Assembly (NCBI RefSeq): GCF_003265705.1
Contig: NW_020312817.1
Coordinates: forward strand, 48,291,825 to 48,355,824
Source of the DNA: Callorhinus ursinus
Taxonomy: Eukaryota > Chordata > Mammalia > Carnivora > Otariidae
DNA length: 64,000 bases
Direction: 5' to 3'
The position numbers were made by a program, and so were the translations under genes. Of this stretch, positions 25,364 through 37,499 are shown piece after piece (within the stretch, counting starts at the first letter, position 1; each line of letters starts with the position of its first letter). Under the pieces are notes generated by a model. The model saw only the letters and a program-made list of their open reading frames with translations. It made no database searches and was not told where the DNA came from.

Positions 25364-28070
25364 ATTTTTTTATCTTTATAAAATAATGCATGAATGTAAT
25401 TAAAATATAGACAAACTACTGAAAGTCTTCTAATAAAATAAAGCAGTCCTCTAAACAACCATTTTGCTACACCTTAGTCCCATGCTTACTTTCAACTTTC
25501 TTAGCTATTTTTTCTATTTATTTCCACCTTTCTATATAATTGTTTATCCTGTTGTTTCTTGACTTACCAAATAGACACATTATTTATAAACATCCAGCTA
25601 TGGGAATTATGCTTTACACACCCTCCAACTCTCCCTTACCCTAAACTCTCAACATAATTATGGAAAATTACTTGGTGACATAATATGGTTGTATATGATT
25701 TATAACTGAGACAGAGCTCTATGGTCATGTTTATTTTCTATTACAGTCTTTCCTGGTAGCAATAACTTTTATTTTTTCATTTGTGTAGTTTTATCTGTGC
25801 TTTTCACTAATTTTTTTAAAATGTCCCCATTGATCTACCAATAATTTTTCCCAATGCTTAAATCCAGACCCATGACGTATTTCTTTGCAGACCTGGTGAA
25901 CGGTTGTCATCTTTGGACTTCTTACTCCTGTGACTTGTGCTGTATTTCTTATCTTGTGTCTTCTTCTGTCTTGTTTTTTCCCCATCATTTTTCTAGACAG
26001 TCTTCTAGCATCCAGTTATATTTTTGAAAATTCCAGTGTCATCTGATAACCATGTATTTATAGATGATTGTTTTTCTTTTCATAGGAGCCCCAGATTTTG
26101 CTCTTTACAAATGGTGTTCTAAAAGGTCACAATGACGTAGCTCAGATGTGCTTTTTTTCATTCACTGAACTGGACATATGGGTCCTTATTATCTGAAGAT
26201 TTGGATCCTTCACTTCTGGGAATTTTCCTCACATTATTACTTCAATAGTTTCCTCTTCTGTTTTCTCAGTTATCTCTTCTTAAACTGCCTGTTATTTGGA
26301 TGTGGGACTTTATGCGTCAATTCACAAATTTTATCTTTCCCATCCTATTGTCAACTTCTTTGTCTTTGTGTTCTAATTTCTAAGAAAGTCCCTTGCTTTG
26401 TCTTTCAACCATTCAAATAAATTGATGGGGTTACTCTATTTGGAATTTTTAAAAGCTCCTACCTTCTCATGGTCCCTTTCATAGAACATCTGCCATTTGT
26501 TCATGAATACAATGTTTTATCATGTAATATTTTTTTCTCCTATCTCTCCGTGCATATTAATGACTGTTTTATATATTTTGAGAGGGCAGCATATTTTTCT
26601 TCTGCTCCCTGATTTGCTCTTTATTTCCTCCAAGGTCATTTTGCCTATTTGAGCTTTTGTTTGTTTGTTTATTTTGTTCTCTGTCTTTAATGTTAAAAGC
26701 CCTCCCCAGATACCTGGTATTGTTTGGCTGTCTCTTCATCTATGAGAGAGCCGATAACAGTGACTGAAGCTTCTGTAGGCACAGACAGGCTTATTAAGTG
26801 GTGGTCACTATGATACAATGAGGTAACATTCCAGATTTTTCACTGAGAAACTCTCAGGTCTTTTCTCTGGGGCTGTGCAGTGTCTCCAAAGGATAATCCT
26901 CCAATCTCCAGTGTGAAGCGCAAAGAGCAGCTCTGACCTGACTGTGTGTGTCCTGGAGACTTGGGAGGGATGAAGGAGATGAGAACAAAGGAGGGGGAGG
27001 TGGAAGAACTCACCAACGCACACCTGTCCTGTTTTCAGTACAGCATCTATCTCCAGTTCTTCACCATGCTCAGTGTTCCCGAGTCCAGAGTGCCTCTATT
27101 TCTATGTGTTCTTAGAACAAGATTTATTGTCTTGAGGAAGTAATCCGATAGTGAGTCGCTACTGGCTGTTATATGGGCATGCAATCACTGTAATTACTCT
27201 ATGGACTTGCAACCAATCAGTGGGTATTCAGCACTAAACTTTCTACTGTGCTGCCGGATGCTGAGTCTTTCCAGTGTTCTGCAGGGAAAATCTCTTCATT
27301 CATTTTTGCCAAGTCTTGAGATTTCAGCTTTCCTCTGCTCTGCCAAGACTGTTTCCCCTCTGTAGCCATCTTCTAAATACAAGTTGACATTTCTCACCCT
27401 TCCACTACTGTCCTTTCTCCCATTCCCTTTACCCTCATAGGTTTTCTCTTTTTGTTTTCATTATTCTCCCTTAATATCATTGTGTTGGAATTTGGAGAGG
27501 GAGCAGACACAAATGCATGTGTTCAATTAAGTAGTTGAAACCCACTGAGTAGTAGAAAGAAAAAGCCTGAAATCTCTGGGAACACTTTTAAATACCATGA
27601 GAAATAACTTTTCTTTGAATTTTTGCTATATATTGCCTGTTACATCATTTAGGTTAATGCCTTTTATGGAGCTAGATACACTGACAATTTCTTCACTCTT
27701 TCATTTCTATATTTAGATTTTATGCTTTTGATTTGATTTTATTAATATTTACCTTTGAAAATCTTTCATTCCTTCAACAATTTTGAATGTCTTACTACAG
27801 CACCCTGTGTTACAGCTTTTGAAATTCCACTATTTTTGTAAATGATATTCCTGTTTTTTATATCTACTGTACATTTATCCCCCATCTTTAATTAGCTCTA
27901 TCAGATGTTTACATTTTTATTAGATGTTTTCCATGAAATTCATGTAAATATTTTTTGTTTTATTCCATTTTCTAGCTATCTTTAGTTTAAATCAGGTTTT
28001 TTCCTTACTTTACCTGAAGTTATTTTATTGCCATTTTTATAACTTTTTTAGTAAAAAGCCTGGTTTATTT
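25364..28070. other. AT-rich; no gene seen, probable decayed L1 pieces
   Basis: T-rich on the plus strand, with words at 26180-26440 ('ctttgtctttgtgttctaat', 'ctttcaaccattcaaataaa') that recall the reverse complement of an old L1 ORF1 region. 26740-27400 is less AT-rich and unassigned. The frames present are not gene-like. Confidence 0.4.
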
Positions 28071-28074
28071 ATCT

Positions 28075-29245
28075 ATATTCTCTCTAATAATAAAGGCATT
28101 TAAGACTACATGTATTATTTGTGTCATTTATTTCTAGATAGTCTATAAATAAAGTTTTGATTTTTCTTTGGACTGAGAATTACCTATGAAAAGTTTGTTT
28201 ATATCCTAAATTTCAAAAGTGTTAAAATTCTTTAGCTGACACTTCCATAATTATTGTAATTCTATTATTTTACGCTCAGAGAATGTGATTTTTAAGATTT
28301 CTGATTTGGGAATTTTACTAAGACTTACTTTGTGACTCAAAATAGGGTTGTTTTTTTTCTACATGTGACATAGGAACTCAAAAAAATATATTTTCTCTTT
28401 ATAGATTCCATAGTTAGATGTATTTATGAAGTCAACTCCATGGGATTTCCCTGTCATTTTGCTGAAGCACATACATCAGTATCTTCATAATGGAAAAAAA
28501 CAAAAACAAAAACAAAAAAAGAGCCTGAAAGGGAAATCTGTTCAGTGTTTGAATACCTGAAAATGACCTTATTTTACCATTTGATTGGTAGTTTGGCTAG
28601 GTAGACAATTATATATGAAAAATAATTCGAAGGCATTGTTGCATTGTGTTCTAGCATTCAATGTTATTTATATTCTGTAATCCAGATTAATTTTTATCTA
28701 CTTTATTTGGCAATGACTCAGAGAGAGGTTTTAGTATATCCCCAACTATTGTATTTCTGCCAAATTATCCTTGTATGCACATTTTTTGCTTTTTCTGTTT
28801 CAGTGTGATCTTATCGGGGGAATAAAGGCTCATGATGCTTCATTTATTATGATTTTTACTCTTTATTATAAAATAATATTCACTATCCCATTTAATACTT
28901 TTTCTCCAAAACTTATCTTACATGTTTTAATGTTTTTGCTTGCATTTACCAAACTTACTTTTGGCAAGCATTTATTATAAACAGTCTGTGTCATTTTGTT
29001 GTAAATATATTCTCTTCTAGGAGGAAGATATAGATAGATTTTGTTTTTTGTGCGAAGAGATTTTATTTTAATAGATGAGCTTTCCCTATTTTTACCTATT
29101 GTTACATTATATTTGGTCCCACTTCTGACATCTTTAACACTTTTTTGCTATTTCTTATCTTTCATTTATTTAATTCTGCTTATATTTTCTCTAATTATTT
29201 AGAAAATATATATCATTGGCATCTCTAAATCTAAACTAAATTTGA
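28075..29245 (-). repeat. Old L1 body, minus strand
   Basis: 'acgctcagagaatgtgattt', 'actttgtgactcaaaatagg', 'taatagatgagctttcccta' and 'gttacattatatttggtccc' match, in order, the reverse complement of L1 coding sequence. It is strongly diverged and the edges are uncertain. Confidence 0.5.
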
Positions 29246-29683
29246 AGACTGTTTATTTAAATAATTCTTTAGCACATATTCACTTACTTAATTTTTAATC
29301 AAGGGTGAAATGATTCCATTGCTGTCTTAGGTAGTTGTGTTTTTCTCCTTTACGAATATTAGACAATAGTTTTCTCTGGCCTCAGCCATCATCGCACAGT
29401 TGAGGCACACTCTGGCTGTGCTTAATCACTGACTACTTGCTAACAGTTATTGAAATAAAAGATGCAGAACAGGGGTTATTTTTTTAATGAAATTATTCGG
29501 ATAAGTATTTCTGCCTATTTAAAAGTTGTTAATGAGTGTCTGATTCATTATGGATATTTTTAACTGGAAAATTACCAATAACACTTACCCAGTAACATTT
29601 CATATCCTTTCTCATTGAAAGCTACTAATTGTATAGGATATAATTTCAACAATGTAAGACCATCACACAAAGCAAAAAGAATA

Positions 29684-29880
29684 GGGGCGCCTGGGTGGCT
29701 CAGTCCGTTAAGCATCTGCCTTCAGCTCAGGTCATGATCCCAGGGTCCTGTGATCCAGCCCTGAGTCAGGCTCTCTGCTGACTGGGAGCCTACTTCCCCC
29801 TCTCCCTCTGCCACTCCCCCTACTTGTGCTCTCTCACACTCTCTCTCTCTCTGTCAAATAAATAAATAAAATTTTTAAAA
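29684..29880 (+). mobile_element. CAN SINE with TSD
   Basis: A full-length CAN SINE. The 15-base TSD 'aaagcaaaaagaata' is at 29669-29683 and 29881-29895. Confidence 0.97.
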
Positions 29881-29899
29881 AAAGCAAAAAGAATATAGG

Positions 29900-30458
29900 G
29901 ATATATAATAACATGGTAACAGTAGATAATTCTGATAGAAGTGCTCTGTGGAATGTTTTTCTTCTTTAAAATTTTATGTGTTGTCCAATTCTTGCATAGT
30001 ATGTAACACCTTTATTATGAGAAATTTGCACATACCACATTGTAACAATTATGTTTAGTGCAACATAAGTTCAAATAACACCACAACTTTACTATAGGGA
30101 AAACATAGAGTTTCTTTACTTAGTCTAAATTCAACCTAGCAATTTCTTTATTTTTCCCACCCAAATTCCAACATCCTGCTGGTTAAGTGAGAATAAAAAT
30201 TAAAGAAAACACTGAATTGATTTCTATTTCTGGCTGTAATGGAGTTCCTTAAGGCAAACTTATGTTCCTTTGAGAAAAGCTAGATAAAATTCTAAAAGGT
30301 AAAAAAATAAATAAACAAATCTCTTTGAAGGTATCAAAGAGCTATTGAGACAATCAGGTCATAAAAAGTCAAAAATCACACAAAACAAGAAAACTACAGA
30401 GAATGTGGGACATTGTATGAGTCCACCACCCCTTTAGGCTTTTTGGATTCTTAGTAAG
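29900..30458. other. AT-rich flank, no gene seen
   Basis: Unassigned AT-rich sequence leading into the old L1 region. 'gcaaacttatgttcctttga' near 30255 may already belong to the L1. Confidence 0.4.
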
Positions 30459-30462
30459 AAAA

Positions 30463-30494
<32 letters not shown>
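30459..30494. repeat. A-run plus (AG)n microsatellite
   Basis: An A13 tract followed by about 12 AG units. Confidence 0.95.
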
Positions 30495-31135
30495 GAGAAT
30501 CCAAGAATAAGTCTGTGGCTACAAGGCATAGAATCTTTCAGTACTTTTTTGTCAATTCCACAGAACTGAAGAGCAAAATCAGAGTCATGGCTGACAAGAC
30601 GATCGAGACTTCAGAGGCCAAGATCCTCATGAAAAAGTAATCTCTGAGCAGTCAACCTGACGCTTGGTGGTTTTCTCTTCCAACATTGGCAGAATTCTTA
30701 AAATGAACAGGGAAAGAGGATAAGAAGAAAGCTGTTGAAGAGCGGAGAAAAATTTTTCAGAAGTTACATCCCAGAGCTGAGGAGATAAAAATTGGAGTTT
30801 AGAACCCACTGAGGAGAAGTTCAACTGAAATTTCTGGAGGACTAGAGAATAAGAACAGAAGCAAACTGGCAATAAATGGAGACTTGCAAGAACTGCAACT
30901 CAGTCTTGAGTCAGCTCATTGCCTTATTAGATTAGTATAATCTGCCCCCTGTCTGTCTGCCTGTGGGAGGGAAGGGTGACTTTGCTGGAGGAAAATATCA
31001 TCTGGAGCCCCTACACAATGTATGACATTCAACCAAAAATTACAAGGACAGAAAGAAAAAATGGACAATAGAAACAGATTCATAGATGACTCAATTATCA
31101 GCATAACAGATAGGTATTTAAAACTAACTGTGATT

Positions 31136-31331
31136 GGGGCACCTGGGTGGCTCAGTCGTTGAGCGTCTGCCTTCGGCTCAGGTCATGATCCCGGCGTCCT
31201 GGGATCGAGTCCCACATCGGGCTCCCTACTCCATGGGAAGCCTGCTTCTCCCTCTCCCACTCCCCCTGCTTGTGTTCCCTCTCTCGCTGTGTCTCTCTGT
31301 CAAATAAATAAATAAAATCTTTAAAAAAAAA
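31136..31331 (+). mobile_element. CAN SINE with TSD
   Basis: A full-length SINE. The 16-base TSD 'aaaactaactgtgatt' flanks it at 31120-31135 and 31332-31347. Confidence 0.97.
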
Positions 31332-31562
31332 AAAACTAACTGTGATTAATATGTTCAATAACAGAGAAAAGTTGACAATACCAAGTATTTATACTGAAAA
31401 TTAAATTAAAGGTCTCTAAGTACAAAATGAAATTGAGATCTTAATTGATGGGTATCACAGCAGATAAAATCCACCAGAGAAAAAGATGAAAGGAAATGTG
31501 AATGAGAAAATAGCCACTTAATAGCATATATACGTATATAATTACATATGTAAAATATTATG

Positions 31563-31564
<2 letters not shown>

Positions 31565-31593
<29 letters not shown>
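31565..31593. repeat. (AC)n microsatellite
   Basis: About 14 AC units within the old L1. Confidence 0.95.
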
Positions 31594-31597
<4 letters not shown>

Positions 31598-31892
31598 CTC
31601 CAGGCTAAAGTGCAGAAAGAAAAAATACAGAAACAAAAGAAATATATGGAACATGGTGAAAAGGTCTAACATGCAGAACTGAAGTCTCAGAAAAGAGAAG
31701 AGATAAAATGAGCAAAAAGCAACATGTGAAGAGATAATGAATTGTCCAAACCTCATGAAAAATACTAATCCACAGTGTGTAGTTGCATTGTAACTCTCAA
31801 ATGGTCTATAAAAACCCTACGTTCATTTCATTTCCAGCGATGCCTGGAGCCATGCTACTGATTCCTGGCCAAACTAGAATAAACTCTGAAGG

Positions 31893-32072
31893 GATGGATG
31901 GATGGATGGATGGATGGATGGATGGATGGNNNNNNNNNNNNNNNNNNNNNNNNNNNNNNNNNNNNNNNNNNNNNNNNNNNNNNNNNNNNNNNNNNNNNNN
32001 NNNNNNNNNNNNNNNNNNNNNNNNNNNNNTGGATGGATGGGATGGATGGATGGATGGGATCAATGGGATGAG
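31893..32072. repeat. (GGAT)n microsatellite containing an assembly gap
   Basis: GGAT units run into 100 N at 31930-32029 and resume after it, then break down into GGGAT variants. The apparent 'MDGWMDGW' frames are translations of the tetramer and not a protein. The real array length is unknown. Confidence 0.95.
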
Positions 32073-32096
32073 ATAAAATGGATGGACTGGGATGGA

Positions 32097-32125
32097 AAGA
32101 ATAGAATAGAATAGAATAGAATAGT
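32097..32125. repeat. (AGAAT)n pentamer repeat
   Basis: Five copies of AATAG/AGAAT just downstream of the GGAT array. Confidence 0.9.
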
Positions 32126-32180
32126 TAGAAGAGATTAATATAACTTTGTGCTAATGGATTTTTCAAAAACATAATGAGAG

Positions 32181-32373
32181 GGGCGCCTGGGTGGCTCAGT
32201 CGTTAAATGTCTGCCTTCGGCTCAGATCATGATCCCAGGGTCCTGGGATCGAGCCTCACATTGGGCTCCTTGCTTGGTGGGAAGCCTGCTTCTCCCTCTC
32301 CCACTCCCCCTGCTTTTGTTCCTGCTATTGCTATCTCTCTATATGTCAAATAAATAAATAAAATCTTTAAAAA
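32181..32373 (+). mobile_element. CAN SINE with TSD
   Basis: A full-length SINE with TSD 'aaaaacataatgagag' (32165-32180) and a slightly diverged 'aaaaacataatgaaagag' downstream (from about 32373). Confidence 0.95.
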
Positions 32374-32399
32374 AAAACATAATGAAAGAGAAGTCTGTG

Positions 32400-33227
32400 A
32401 CAGCTTGCCAATATCTTGTACAGAAAATGTACAGATGGGTGGTTTGCACCTGGCTTCTCTTATACTGTCTCGGTTTCTACTATTGAATATGTTCACATAG
32501 CCTGGTTTCAGCTATGTAACCAGAGAAGTATAAAAGATTCCTATTTGAATGAGACTGTGACTTCCCTGCGATCAGAATATTCTAGTGGTTTGTGAGGTAG
32601 AGATGAAGTACAACCTTGAGACTGAGAGAGGATTCTAGAATCTGTGTGTATATGGATATTCCGGACCTCTCTAATGTAAATTTGTGCCTTCTTGTCCCTG
32701 CTGCTTTGTATGCTTCACCTGCAATCTTTCATGAATGTGTATGTATGTATGCATATACACATACATGTGTGTATGTGTGTGTGTTATATGAGTCCTTTAG
32801 GTTGTTGAAAACTAAAAACAAAAAGCAGACAAAATAAGGTTTCCATTAGCTAGGAAGTAGAGAGATGCATATCTGATAACTTGTTAATCTGTGCCACACT
32901 TTATTTTCCAAACTGTATCTGGTGAGCTTCGAGCATTTGTAATTTTAATAAAAAATAAGTAACAGTGTATCTCTTTTTACTTATCTTCCCTAGAAAAAAA
33001 GATTTTAATGCATACCTTTCCCCCCACCTTCTCTCTCTTCCTCTCTCTCTCTTTTTCTCTCTCACCCCACCACTCTTCCCTCCAACCCAGATACACTCAT
33101 TTTTGTCTTTACTAATATAATCTGAAATTAAGTCCTATTTTGTACCTCTGAAAATGTTAAGCATTTCAGATTTTACCCTTCCCATTTCACTTCCCCAAGA
33201 TGGTGTCTGACTAAAAGAGGGAAGTTT
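32400..33227. other. No gene seen; TG/TA and CT simple repeats
   Basis: Includes a TATG/TGTG-rich tract at about 32728-32786 and a CT-rich tract at 33028-33065. The 73-codon frame across the TG tract is not credible. Confidence 0.5.
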
Positions 33228-33245
33228 AAGAAGTCCTTATGGCAG

Positions 33246-33412
33246 GGCGCCTGGGTGGCTCAGATGGTTATGCATCTGCCTTCGGCTCAGGTCATGATCC
33301 CAGGGTCCTGGGATCGAGTCCCGCATCGGGCTCCCTGCTCCTTGGGAGCCTGCTTCTCTCTCTCTCTCCCTCTGTCTCTCATGAATAAATAAATAAAATA
33401 TTTTAAAAAAAA
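33246..33412 (+). mobile_element. Shorter CAN SINE with TSD
   Basis: The body is shortened between 'gcctgcttctc' and the tail ('catgaataaataaataaaat'). This layout is shared with the SINE at 57765 and suggests one subfamily. The 18-base TSD 'aagaagtccttatggcag' is at 33228-33245 and 33413-33430. Confidence 0.97.
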
Positions 33413-33430
33413 AAGAAGTCCTTATGGCAG

Positions 33431-34486
33431 AGAGAAGAATGGTGAACAAAGGAACTCTCAGATGTACTGAATGTCCTATTTCCAGCCTAATCTCTGCTGC
33501 CAGGTTCATGGACTGTCACTCTTTCTCTAAGTGACCACGGAAAAACAACAGGATCCATCTAGTAATCAAGCTGGAAGTCTATGAATATTTGCCTTCAGTC
33601 TCAAAGCTCCTGCACATGGTGGTCTCCTCATCTTAATGTCATGCTCTGATGAGCCACCAAGACTGTCAGCCACCTCCCACCAAAGATGATGCATTACTGT
33701 CCAGCATCATGGTGGAAACGTCTGTGAGCCCGGCTTTTCATGGAGGCTTACAGCTTTTACCTATGCTAAATAGAAATGTTTTCATAACTTTCTGAACTTT
33801 TCTAAAGTTGTCTTTTGCCAAGTTGTAAGCCCCTAATCAGAAAATTAAAAATTGACTTTAATTCTATAGCTGCCTCTCTCCCTCCAATTTCCCCCTCCTC
33901 AAAGCCAGAATGAGTGAATCTTAGGCTTTCTACTTTCTCCATGGCCTATGTGCCACATTCCTGGCTCCCATCTCATGGATAAACCTTAATGGGGACAAAA
34001 TATAGAAAAGAGATTGTTTTACTCATCAGAGGACATAAATTGGTCTATTAGAAATCTATCAGAGGTCCTATTTACTGAAAGATAGAAGAGAATTAAAACA
34101 CTGTATATATGATAGCTCAAGGTTGAGAACTACATATGCCCAGAGGTGTCAAGAGAATATTCTCTCTTTCATACCTGACCCATCAAGATATTTTCTCCCA
34201 TTTTCTTACAAGAAGTTCTGCAACAGCTTTTCCATCTCAATTATTTTCCTATTTTGTAGTCTAATTTCTAAGCTTTAATGCTGTAGTTAGCAGCTCAACA
34301 TGTATTAAATGACTACATAAATAAATAAAAGAGATTGCTCCTCATTAGTAGAATCTGGAAATACCTCAGTGCTGTATTAATATAGGAAAACAAAAATAAA
34401 TGGTTCAATGAATCCAAAGAGGCAAAAGACACTTTGAATTCCTTTTAAAACAAATTGTCTAGATCTGAAGTAGAAGATGGATGGCC
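33431..34486. other. No gene seen
   Basis: Unassigned sequence. 33530-33780 has balanced composition but no clear repeat or coding match. Confidence 0.45.
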
Positions 34487-34502
34487 AATAAGGCACATTT
34501 GA

Positions 34503-34698
34503 GGGGCGCCTAGGTGGCTCAGTTGTTAAGCGTCAGCCTTCGGCTCAGGTCATGATCCCAGGGTCCTGGGATCGAACCCCGCATCGGGCTCCCTGCTCCA
34601 CGGGAAGCCTGCTTCTCCCTCTCCCACTCCCCCGCTTGTGTTCCCTCTCTTGCTGTGTCTCTCTCTGTCAAATAAATAAATAAAGTCTTAAAAAAAAA
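34503..34698 (+). mobile_element. CAN SINE with TSD
   Basis: A full-length SINE. The 16-base TSD 'aataaggcacatttga' lies at 34487-34502 and 34699-34714. Confidence 0.97.
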
Positions 34699-34714
34699 AA
34701 TAAGGCACATTTGA

Positions 34715-35400
34715 CTAACATGCCTGTTTTGTTGCCCTACGATATTTTTTTTTTTAATAATTTAAGTACCTTTACTCGGAACATGAACTCTATAACCTGG
34801 CATGCTTTCTACTACTCCCTAATCTCTTACACCTTGCCCATTTTATTCATTTATGTTGATGATATTTGAGTTTGTGGCCCTGAGAGTTTATTTAGAAACA
34901 GAATTTGACATAAGGAGGTATGCTTAAACTTCTTCATTGACATGATCAACAATTACTTTTGTAAACATTGCGTCATAGGTACCATTTTTTACTATAAAAA
35001 CACACTGACTGACAGTCTGAAGACACCTGCTAAATTAAAAAAATATATATCTTGTTACGTATTTTGGAGTACCTTACCATAATGTTAGGTTTTAAAACCA
35101 ACCTGGTTATTTAAAGCAAATACAACATGAGACGGTGCTACTTCTACTTTGGATATACAAAGCCACAACAGTACAATACTCCCGCCCTCAGAGTGAGAAA
35201 AATCCAATAGTCTACAAAGTCATAACTCTTCTTGAGCTTATTAGAAAGCTGAAATTGTAAGGCAACCAAGTAAACTAACTTCCAAAGGGTCCTTCCAAGG
35301 ACAGATGCAATAGAAGAACAATTTCACTTTTAGCAGAGGATGGGGAAAAGAGGCGGCCACCAAAAATATGAAAGTAAAAAAGTTCAATTTTTTTAAACAT
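34715..35400. other. AT-rich, no gene seen
   Basis: Includes poly-T at 34746-34755. No recognisable gene or repeat. Confidence 0.45.
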
Positions 35401-35404
35401 ACAA

Positions 35405-36088
35405 AAAATGTGAACAGTCGCATCACCAAAGAAAGTTTTTTACACTCGTAGACATTAGAGAAATGTAAATTAAAGCCTCAATGAAATAGCACTACAAATC
35501 TACAGGAATGGCTAAAATTTTTAAAATTCATAACACCAAGTACTGGTGAAGATGTGAAGCAATTAGAATTCTAATACTACTAAGTACTACTCAAGAAGAA
35601 TGAAAATATATGTTCACACAAAGACATACACACCACTATTGATAGAATCTTTATTCACAATTGCCCCAAACCAGATATAATTCAAACGTCCATCCCTGGT
35701 AAATGAATAAATACAGTACAATCTTATTCGTCAGCAACAACTCAACAACGAAAAGTAGGATACATCATCAACATGGATGAATCTCAAAAGCATTATGCTA
35801 AATGAAAGAAGACAGACACAAAGGCTAAATAGTGTATAATTTTCTTCATATGACATTCTAGAAAAGACAAACTACAGGGACAGAAATAAAATCAGTGGTT
35901 GGCAGAGCCTGGGAGTGTAGGAAGGGATTAACTATTCATGGACATGAGTGAACTTTTTAAGATGATGGGCATTTCTATTTCTTGATGGTGGTGGTTACGT
36001 GATACTCATCTGCCAAGATTCATAGAACTCAACATTTTTTAAAGGATAAATTTTGCTCTATGTAAATTAACATCAATAAACATGATAT
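35405..36088 (+). repeat. Old L1 ORF2 end and 3' UTR
   Basis: 'agacattagagaaatgtaaa', 'attcacaattgccccaaacc', 'aacatggatgaatctcaaaa' and 'ggtggttacgtgatactcat' follow the end of ORF2 and the 3' UTR of L1. It is scattered with stops. A SINE landed at its 3' edge. Confidence 0.8.
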
Positions 36089-36103
36089 AAAAATTATATA
36101 AGA

Positions 36104-36297
36104 GGGGCGCCTGGGTGGCTCAGTCAGTTAATCATCTGCCTTTGGCTCAGGTCATGATCCCAGGGTCCTGGGATCAAGCTGGGCACGGAACTCTCCACTC
36201 AGCAGCAAGTATGCTTCTCCCTCTCCTTCTGTGATCTCTCTCACTTTTGCTTTCTCTCAAATAAATAAATAAAATCTTTAAAAATAAAATAAAATAA
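36104..36297 (+). mobile_element. CAN SINE with TSD
   Basis: A diverged SINE ('caagctgggcacggaactct'). Imperfect TSDs: 'aaaaattatataaga' (36089-36103) and 'aaaaatcatgtaaga' (from about 36299). Confidence 0.93.
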
Positions 36298-36313
36298 TAA
36301 AAATCATGTAAGA

Positions 36314-36670
36314 AAAGGGAATGTTTTGAATATTATCTAGATAATTTTAAGTTTAGCCAAATATCTATCCTCTTCTCCAGCCATCCAACCAGAAAGAACT
36401 GACCTGTCACACTCAGTAAATATTGGTGAGTAAATAAGCCACTACCAGTATAAGCTGAAGAAGAGCATTGCCATTTTAACCGCCGGGAATCATTAAAAAT
36501 TAGAAAACCACATCATGTCTCTAGAATGATCCAGATCAGGGGTAAGAAGGTGAGGGTGCATGAGATCAGAGAAAGCATCTCCCTTGAAATAGAAGAACGC
36601 ATTGGTAAGTTCCTCAAGGAGGTCACCTGAAGAGCACCAACAAACATGCCCCACAAAACTGAAGAACCTT
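36314..36670. other. No gene seen
   Basis: Unassigned flank between two L1-derived segments. Short frames on both strands overlap one another and lack features. Confidence 0.4.
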
Positions 36671-36671
36671 G

Positions 36672-37112
36672 AGGGCACGAAGCTAAGTGAAATAAGTCAG
36701 AGAGAGAGAGACAAATGTTGTATGATCTCATGTGTGGAAACTAAAAAACCAAACTCACGGGCACAGAAAACAGATTGGTGGCTGTCAGCCGCCAGGGGAG
36801 AGGGGTGGGGGAAATGAGTGAAGGTGGTCAAAAGGTACACACTTTCAGTTATAACATAAATAAGTTCTGAGGATGTAATGTACAGAATAGTGACTATAGT
36901 TAACAACACTGTATTATATATTTTAAAAATTGCTGAGAGAGTAGGTCTTAAAAGTTCTCATCACAAGAAAAAAAATGTGTAACTATGTCAGGTGATAGAT
37001 CCTAACTAAACTTAGTGTAGTAATCATTTTTCAATATATACCTATATCAAATCATTATGTTGTACACCTAAAACTAATGCAATGTTATATAGCAATTATA
37101 TCTCAATAAAAC
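36672..37112 (+). repeat. L1 3' end
   Basis: 'tgaaataagtcagagagaga', 'tgtatgatctcatgtgtgga', 'tgtaatgtacagaatagtga', 'atgttgtacacctaaaacta' and 'atatctcaataaaac' give a well-ordered L1 3' UTR up to its poly(A) end. Confidence 0.88.
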
Positions 37113-37445
37113 AGGGAAGGATGGGGGAGACAGGCAAAAAAAACAAAAAGACCTGCATTTGGACACTGAGCATGATAGGGAACAAGTGCCAGGTAATAAT
37201 AACACATGTCGTGTGAAAACTTGCCTCTCCAATTATTGAAACACAAAACAATGTGTAGGAGACAAACATATATAGAGAAGTTGTAAAGGAATGCCTGAGA
37301 ATTAGAAACTTCTAATTCAGGGTGAGAGACATCTCCAGTTGCAATGAAGGGAAAGGGGATCAGAGAGGAATACATAGAGTGCTTTCATTTTAGAAATCCA
37401 GAGCCCTTACTGCAATTGCAAAATCCCAAACTCATTTGGAGGGAA

Positions 37446-37493
<48 letters not shown>
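37446..37493. repeat. (AC)n microsatellite
   Basis: About 24 AC units, the longest pure dinucleotide array in the window. Confidence 0.97.
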
Positions 37494-37496
<3 letters not shown>

Positions 37497-37499
37497 CTG

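Larger units (their letters stand above)
30990..31760 (+). repeat. Old L1 5' region/ORF1 fragment, SINE-interrupted
   Basis: 'tgtatgacattcaaccaaaa', 'atagaaacagattcatagat', 'gggtatcacagcagataaaa' and 'ttgtccaaacctcatgaaaa' follow the ORF1 area of an old L1. A CAN SINE (31136-31331) and an AC microsatellite (31565-31593) interrupt it. No intact frame survives. Confidence 0.55.

Noticed and set aside
31783..32114. MDGWMDGW-repeat proteins
   Set aside because: Direct translation of the GGAT microsatellite and the N gap.
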